A DNA stretch of 64,000 nucleotides from Cryptomeria japonica (Eukaryota; Streptophyta; Pinopsida; Cupressales; Cupressaceae). The DNA lies in the NCBI RefSeq assembly GCF_030272615.1, contig NC_081406.1:114297783-114361782 (forward strand), written 5' to 3'. The position numbers and the translations under genes are program-made. This document shows, piece after piece, positions 59,251-64,000 of this stretch. A model generated the notes under the pieces. It saw only the letters and a program-made list of their open reading frames with translations, was not told the DNA's origin and ran no database searches. Position 1 is the stretch's first letter; the number at the start of each line of letters is the position of its first letter.

Positions 59251-62200
59251 CTAAGTCTCTACCAATGGTGGTATGACTCCAAGCTGATCTCTGAGATACT
59301 CAAAAGTTTCCTTAGGCAAAGGTTTTGTGAAAATATCTGCAAGTTGTTCTTTAGTATTCACATAAACCAGTTTTATCTCTTTTTCTTCAACTTTTTCCCT
59401 TAGAAAATTTAGTTTGATAGAAACATGTTTTGTTTTAGAATGTAATACCGGATTTTTAGATATATCAATTGCAGTAGTGTTATCATAGTATATGGTAATA
59501 GGTTCCTTGCATTTTACCTTTATGTCTTTCAACATTTGCTTAAGCCAAAGTACTTGTGTACAATTTGTTGCTACTGCAACATATTTTGATTCTCTTGTTG
59601 ATAAAGATGTACAACTTTGTTTCTTACTCAACCAAGAGACTAATATTTTTCCAAGAAAAAATGCTCCTCCAGTGGTGCTTTTCCTATCATCCACATCTCC
59701 TGCCCAATTTGCATCAATATATGCACATAGATCAAAATTTTCATCTTTAGGATACCGTAATCCAAGATTTGCTGTGCCTTGTAAGTACTGGAAAATCCTT
59801 TTTACTGTTGATTCATGATTTTCCCTAGGATTACTCTGAAATCTAGAAACTATACATACTGCATTCATAATATCAGGTCTAGTTTGTGTCAAATACAGTC
59901 AACCTCCTATCATAGATTTGTATCTAGTTGGATTAACAGGTATAGATTCATCCCTTTGAGATAATTTGTCATTTGTAGTCATAGGTGTGCTTACCAATTT
60001 AGAGTTCTCCATCCCAAATTTCATTAGTAGTTCTTTCAAGTACTTAGATTGACTCAAAAATATACCTTTATTAGTCTGTAAGATCTGCAATCCTAAAAGG
60101 AATTTTATTTCTCCAATCATAGACATTTCAAATTCTTACTGCATTTCAAGAGAAAATTCTTTGCATAATCCATCTTCTCCTCCAAAGATTATATCATCAA
60201 CAAATACTTCAATAATCAAGATGTCATCATTAGTTACTTTGTAATATAAATTGCTATCTGCATTTCCTTTAGTAAAACCAATTTTTAAAAGATACTTATC
60301 CAGTCTTGCATACCAAGCTCTTGGGGCTTGTTTTAATCCATACATAGCTTTTCTTAATCTACAAACCATATCATTGTCATCTGTCAAAGAAAATCCATCA
60401 GGTTGTTCAATATAGACTTCCTCTTCAAGATCTCCATTAAAAAATGCACATTTAATATCCATTTGATAAACTTTGTAATCCTTGTGAGCTGCAAAAGCCA
60501 AGAATAATCTAACTGCCTCAATTTTGGCTACCAGTGCAAAGGTTTCATTGTAATCAACTCCTTCTTTCTGAGAATATCCCTTACACACTAGTCTTGCTTT
60601 ATTTCTGACAACCTTACCATCTTCATTAAGTTTGTTTCTAAATACCCATTTGGTTCCAATTACATTTTTATTTTTTGACTGGGGAACTAATGTCCAAGTA
60701 TTATTTTTCTCAATTTGTCCTAATTATTCTTCCATAGCTTTAATCCAAAATTTATCTTCACATGCCTCATTGATAGATAATGGTTCAATTTGAGAAATAA
60801 GACATACCTCTTCATTTGCCAATCTTCCTCTTGTCATAACTCCTTTAAATTTGCTTCCAATTATCTGATCTTTAGAATGATTCAATCTTACATACCGAGG
60901 TGTCTTAGTGTGTTGTTGTTCTTCAATTACTATGGAATCCTCTAATGATACCGGAGTAACTAGATCATCATTATGTACTGGTGGATTTATTGTAGGTTCA
61001 TTTGTCATAATTTATTTTTCCAGTTTAGAGTCTATATATCTTGAAGTTCCTCTGAATTGTTCATCAATCTTTACATTTGTACTCTCAACAATTTTCTGTA
61101 ATCTTTTATTAAAACATCTATGTCTTTCTCTTAGATGAATAACCAAGAAATATTCCTTCATCACTTCTAGGATCAAATTTGCCAATATACTCATCTCTTC
61201 TAATATAACATTTACTTCCAAAAATTCTGAAATACTTAAGAGTAGGAATATTACCAAAACCATAGTTCATGAGGGGTCTTACCGGTTTCACCTTTGATGT
61301 GAAATTTGTTGAATGTATAGACAGCAGTGCTTACTGCCTCTCTCTAGTACACATGTGGTAGATTTTCTTCTGATAACATACTTCTTGCTGCATCCAAGAT
61401 AGTTTTGTTTTTCCTTTCAACAACTCCATTCTGCTGTGGTGTTCGAGGTGCTGATAACTGTCATTTGATTCCATTCACTTCACAGAATGTATTAAAATAT
61501 TTAGATGTGAATTTTCCTCCTTGATCTGATCTTAAACATTTGATTTTCTTACCGATTTCATTTTCAACCATTGCTTTGAATAGTTTGAACTTCCCAAGTG
61601 CTTCTAATTTTTCTCTGAGAAAAGTAACCCAACACATTCTAGAGTAATCATCAATAATTAGCATGAAATATCTATCACCTTGTAAGCTTTTAGTTCTAGC
61701 TGGACCACATCAACCAGTGTGAATTAAATCAAGAGAATTATTGGATTTTTCTGGAATACTTTTAAAACTAACTCTAACTTGTTTTCCAAATTGACATTCC
61801 TTGCAAATTGTATTTTGAGGTTTCACAATTTTAGGTAGATCTCTAACTGCCTAGAAGTATTGATTTTTATCATGCAATCAAAATTTATATGACATAGTCT
61901 TTTATGCCATAACCAACTTTCATCTATATGTGCAATTAAGCATGCCTTTTCATTGTTATTCAAATGAAAGATGTTACCTCTAGTTTGATTACTGGTTGCA
62001 ATTTCCAAACAAGTTCTATTCATGATTTTGCATTTTCCATTTTTAAATTGTAACTAGAAACCTTTCTCAACTAATTGACCAACACTTAAAAGATTATGAT
62101 TTAATCCTTCAACATAGTAGACATTGTCAGTGTTATGTTTACCATCAAGAGATATTGAACCCTTACCTTTGATTGAACAGGCTTTGTCATCTCCAAATCT

Positions 62201-63403
62201 TACTAAACCTCCATTGTATTCTTGAAAGTTCAAGAATTTACCTTTGTCTCCAGTCATGTGATGTGAGCATCCTGAGTCAATAATCCATTCAACCTTTGAT
62301 TCAACTTTAGCTACTAGGGCTTGTTCTACTGGTTGAGCAGTAGGTGCCGGTTGATCTTCTGTTATAGCAACAAAGACCCATCCATTGTCTAATGGATCCT
62401 CATCAGAATCATCAGTCACACCTTCATCAGCAATGTAACAAGATTTATCTTTATTCTTCTTAAATCTATATCTCTGATATTCAGGATTAGGCTTGTATGT
62501 TCTTCTAGCTTCTTCTCTTAGTCTAGCATGTCTATCAGGGCATATTGAAGCCATATGACCAATCTTATTGTAGTTAAAAAATTTAAAGGGTGCCTTACCT
62601 TCATATTTACTTCCAATTGGACCTTTTGGCATTTTTCTTGCAAATAGTGCTTCAAGTTCTTCAAGCTCTTCATTCTCCTTCTTGGTTTCTTCAAGTTCTC
62701 TTGCATAAAAAGCTCTCCAGTCTGATTTGTCAAAAGATGGAGTAGATGATGTTGATGCTTTGAAGGCCAAATCAGTCTTTATAGTAGCAACAAGACCAAA
62801 TTCCTCAATTTCAAAAGCTGAAAGTTTTCCAATCAATGTATCCCTAGTTACTGATGTATTAGGCATTGTTCTCAACTCATGTATAGCAGTAACCTTCATT
62901 TTATATGCTGGTGGTGAACCTCTTAAGATTTTTGAAAGAATCTCATCCTCACTCAAGGTTCCTCCACAACATTTGGTACCCAAAACAATTTCATTTACTC
63001 TTTCCATAAAAGCAGAAATCCTTTTATCTTCTTCCATTTTCAGATGTTCATACCTGACTTGGAAGCTTTCAAGTTTTGCAATTTTGACTATGGAATCTCC
63101 TTCATTCAGTGTTTCCAAATGATCCCAAATAGCTTTAGCAGTAGACCTATCTAATAATCCCATGATTTGTTGATCTGATAATGGGCTCAAGGGTGCTTCT
63201 CTTGCTTTGCAATCATTTTCTTCATCTTTGGCTAAAGTAGTTGGAGCAGTCTGACCAGCTACAGTAGAAATATAACCATTCTTAGTAACTTCCCAGATGT
63301 CTTTACCAATGCAATTAAGATGTGTCTCCATTCTAATATTCCATATCCCATAGTTGGTTCCATCAAGTTTAGGACTATCCTTCCTGAAATAATTAGTAGA
63401 CAT
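59251..63403 (-). pseudogene. Copia I gag-pol polyprotein, decayed
   Basis: Starts MSTNYFRKDSPKLDG at 63403; 449 codons are open before the first stop (CAG to TAG, at 62054). Two frameshifts (near 61840 and between 61460 and 61265) and further stops follow. Gag; zinc knuckle near 62570 changed to FFNYNKIGHMASIC, so two of three Cys are lost; protease near 62285 (EWIIDSGCSHHMTGD); GAG-pre-integrase near 61910 (SWLWHKRLCHINFD); integrase where HTDL reads HTG then stop, while LRSDQGGKF is kept; reverse transcriptase with FVDDIIFGG near 60190; RNase H from 59892 with DANWAGDVDDRKSTTGG and the ADIFTKPLPKETF end. Confidence 0.9.
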
Positions 63404-63447
63404 TGGATTTCCTCAAGTTGTTAAACTTCTACAAAAAAGAGGACTAG

Positions 63448-63459
63448 GCTCTGATACCA
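63448..63459 (-). other. Primer-binding site of copia I
   Basis: TGGTATCAGAGC on the minus strand, two bases inside the 5' LTR. Confidence 0.85.
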
Positions 63460-63461
63460 AT

Positions 63462-64000
63462 TGTTAGGTCCCAGAGACAACTGAGAGGAGGGGGGTGAAT
63501 CAGTTGTCTAATAAATTCAACTCAAAAACTTATTAACCAACTTAATACATAATACCAATCAACCAGTTTAGTATGCTGGTAGACAGTGTTAACAGTAAAT
63601 TGCTATATCGGTAAGAATTAATGCATGAAACATAAACACAAAGTCATCCACAACACATGACACCAATATTTGTATGTGGAAACCCTATAAGGGGAAAAAC
63701 CATGGTACAAAAGGGGTCTACACATGCAAAAAGGCCAACAACCTAGAGCTCACTGCTCAATCACAAATGGGAGTCACACTGACTACAGTTGGATGGTTAA
63801 ATCCAATAAGAATGTACTGCACAAAATCGCATCTTCATATGCTGAATTCAGTACTGGTGTAATGCTGATATGCTTCTACAAAAACCTAACTTCACCTTCA
63901 AATGATGTCTTCGTGTATGCCTCTACTTTATCTCACATGTACCTTCACTTGAATCTTTTTCGCATTCCACACTTGATCTTACAAATAAGATCTTACATTT
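63462..64000 (-). repeat. 5' LTR of copia I (cut by window end)
   Basis: Matches 57842 onward, except that about 55 bp present in the 3' LTR (from CCCACAACCAGATG to TAAGTG, near 58095) are missing here at about 63706. Confidence 0.85.
63476..63508 (-). other. U5-end hairpin of copia I
   Basis: GACAACTGA (63476-63484) pairs perfectly with TCAGTTGTC (63500-63508) around a G-rich loop. Confidence 0.8.

Larger units (their letters stand above)
57842..64000 (-). mobile_element. Ty1/copia element I (Sirevirus-like), to window end
   Basis: 3' LTR, purine tract, gag-pol, primer-binding site and 539 bp of the 5' LTR. It is in the same broad family as C: the LTR starts are almost identical. Inserted in the leader of K. 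Confidence 0.9.

Overview
This window looks like heterochromatic repeat DNA from a large plant genome. I found no host gene, tRNA, rRNA, CRISPR or bacterial feature. Almost every base belongs to an LTR retrotransposon. Primer-binding sites match the plant initiator-Met tRNA (TGGTATCAGAGC type), the Ty1/copia elements resemble Sireviruses, and one Ty3/gypsy element carries a chromodomain. The AT-rich sequence, large elements and deep nesting would suit a conifer or other gymnosperm, but that is inference only; no species marker is visible.

Layout, left to right. 1-7781: right part of a plus-strand Ty3/gypsy element, H (integrase C-terminus, a 278-bp tandem array with hairpins, a decayed open frame of about 1,220 codons, then the 3' LTR). 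H sits in the 3' LTR of a minus-strand chromovirus, G1, whose visible parts run from 7787 to 43988. G1 has been broken by copia A (11622-17342, in its integrase), copia B (20888-34350, in its gag; B itself is broken by copia C at 26103-32724) and a 4.7-kb solo LTR, S (36254-40969, in its 5' LTR, with a clean 5-bp duplication). G1 itself interrupts a plus-strand copia LTR, L (43989-44392). L lies in copia D, D in copia E, and E in a Sirevirus, F (51043-54364). One nested path therefore has seven members: F > E > D > L > G1 > B > C. To the right are an old LINE relic (about 54843-55440), a minus-type LTR end J, a plus-strand copia LTR with leader K, and copia I (57842 to the window end) inserted in K.

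All coding frames are damaged by stops and a few frameshifts, although A, C and I stay in one frame over most of gag-pol. Domain order in the copia elements is gag, zinc knuckle, protease, GAG-pre-integrase, integrase, reverse transcriptase, RNase H.

Most notable: (1) a hairpin next to the U5 end of the LTR, with a constant C-rich loop and a stem that changes by paired substitutions, present in several copia families and also in gypsy element H; (2) the large accessory frame of H with its hairpin-bearing tandem array; (3) a GC-rich array of seven CACTGTG palindromes inside solo LTR S; (4) loss of the first integrase catalytic Asp in copia copies A, C and I.
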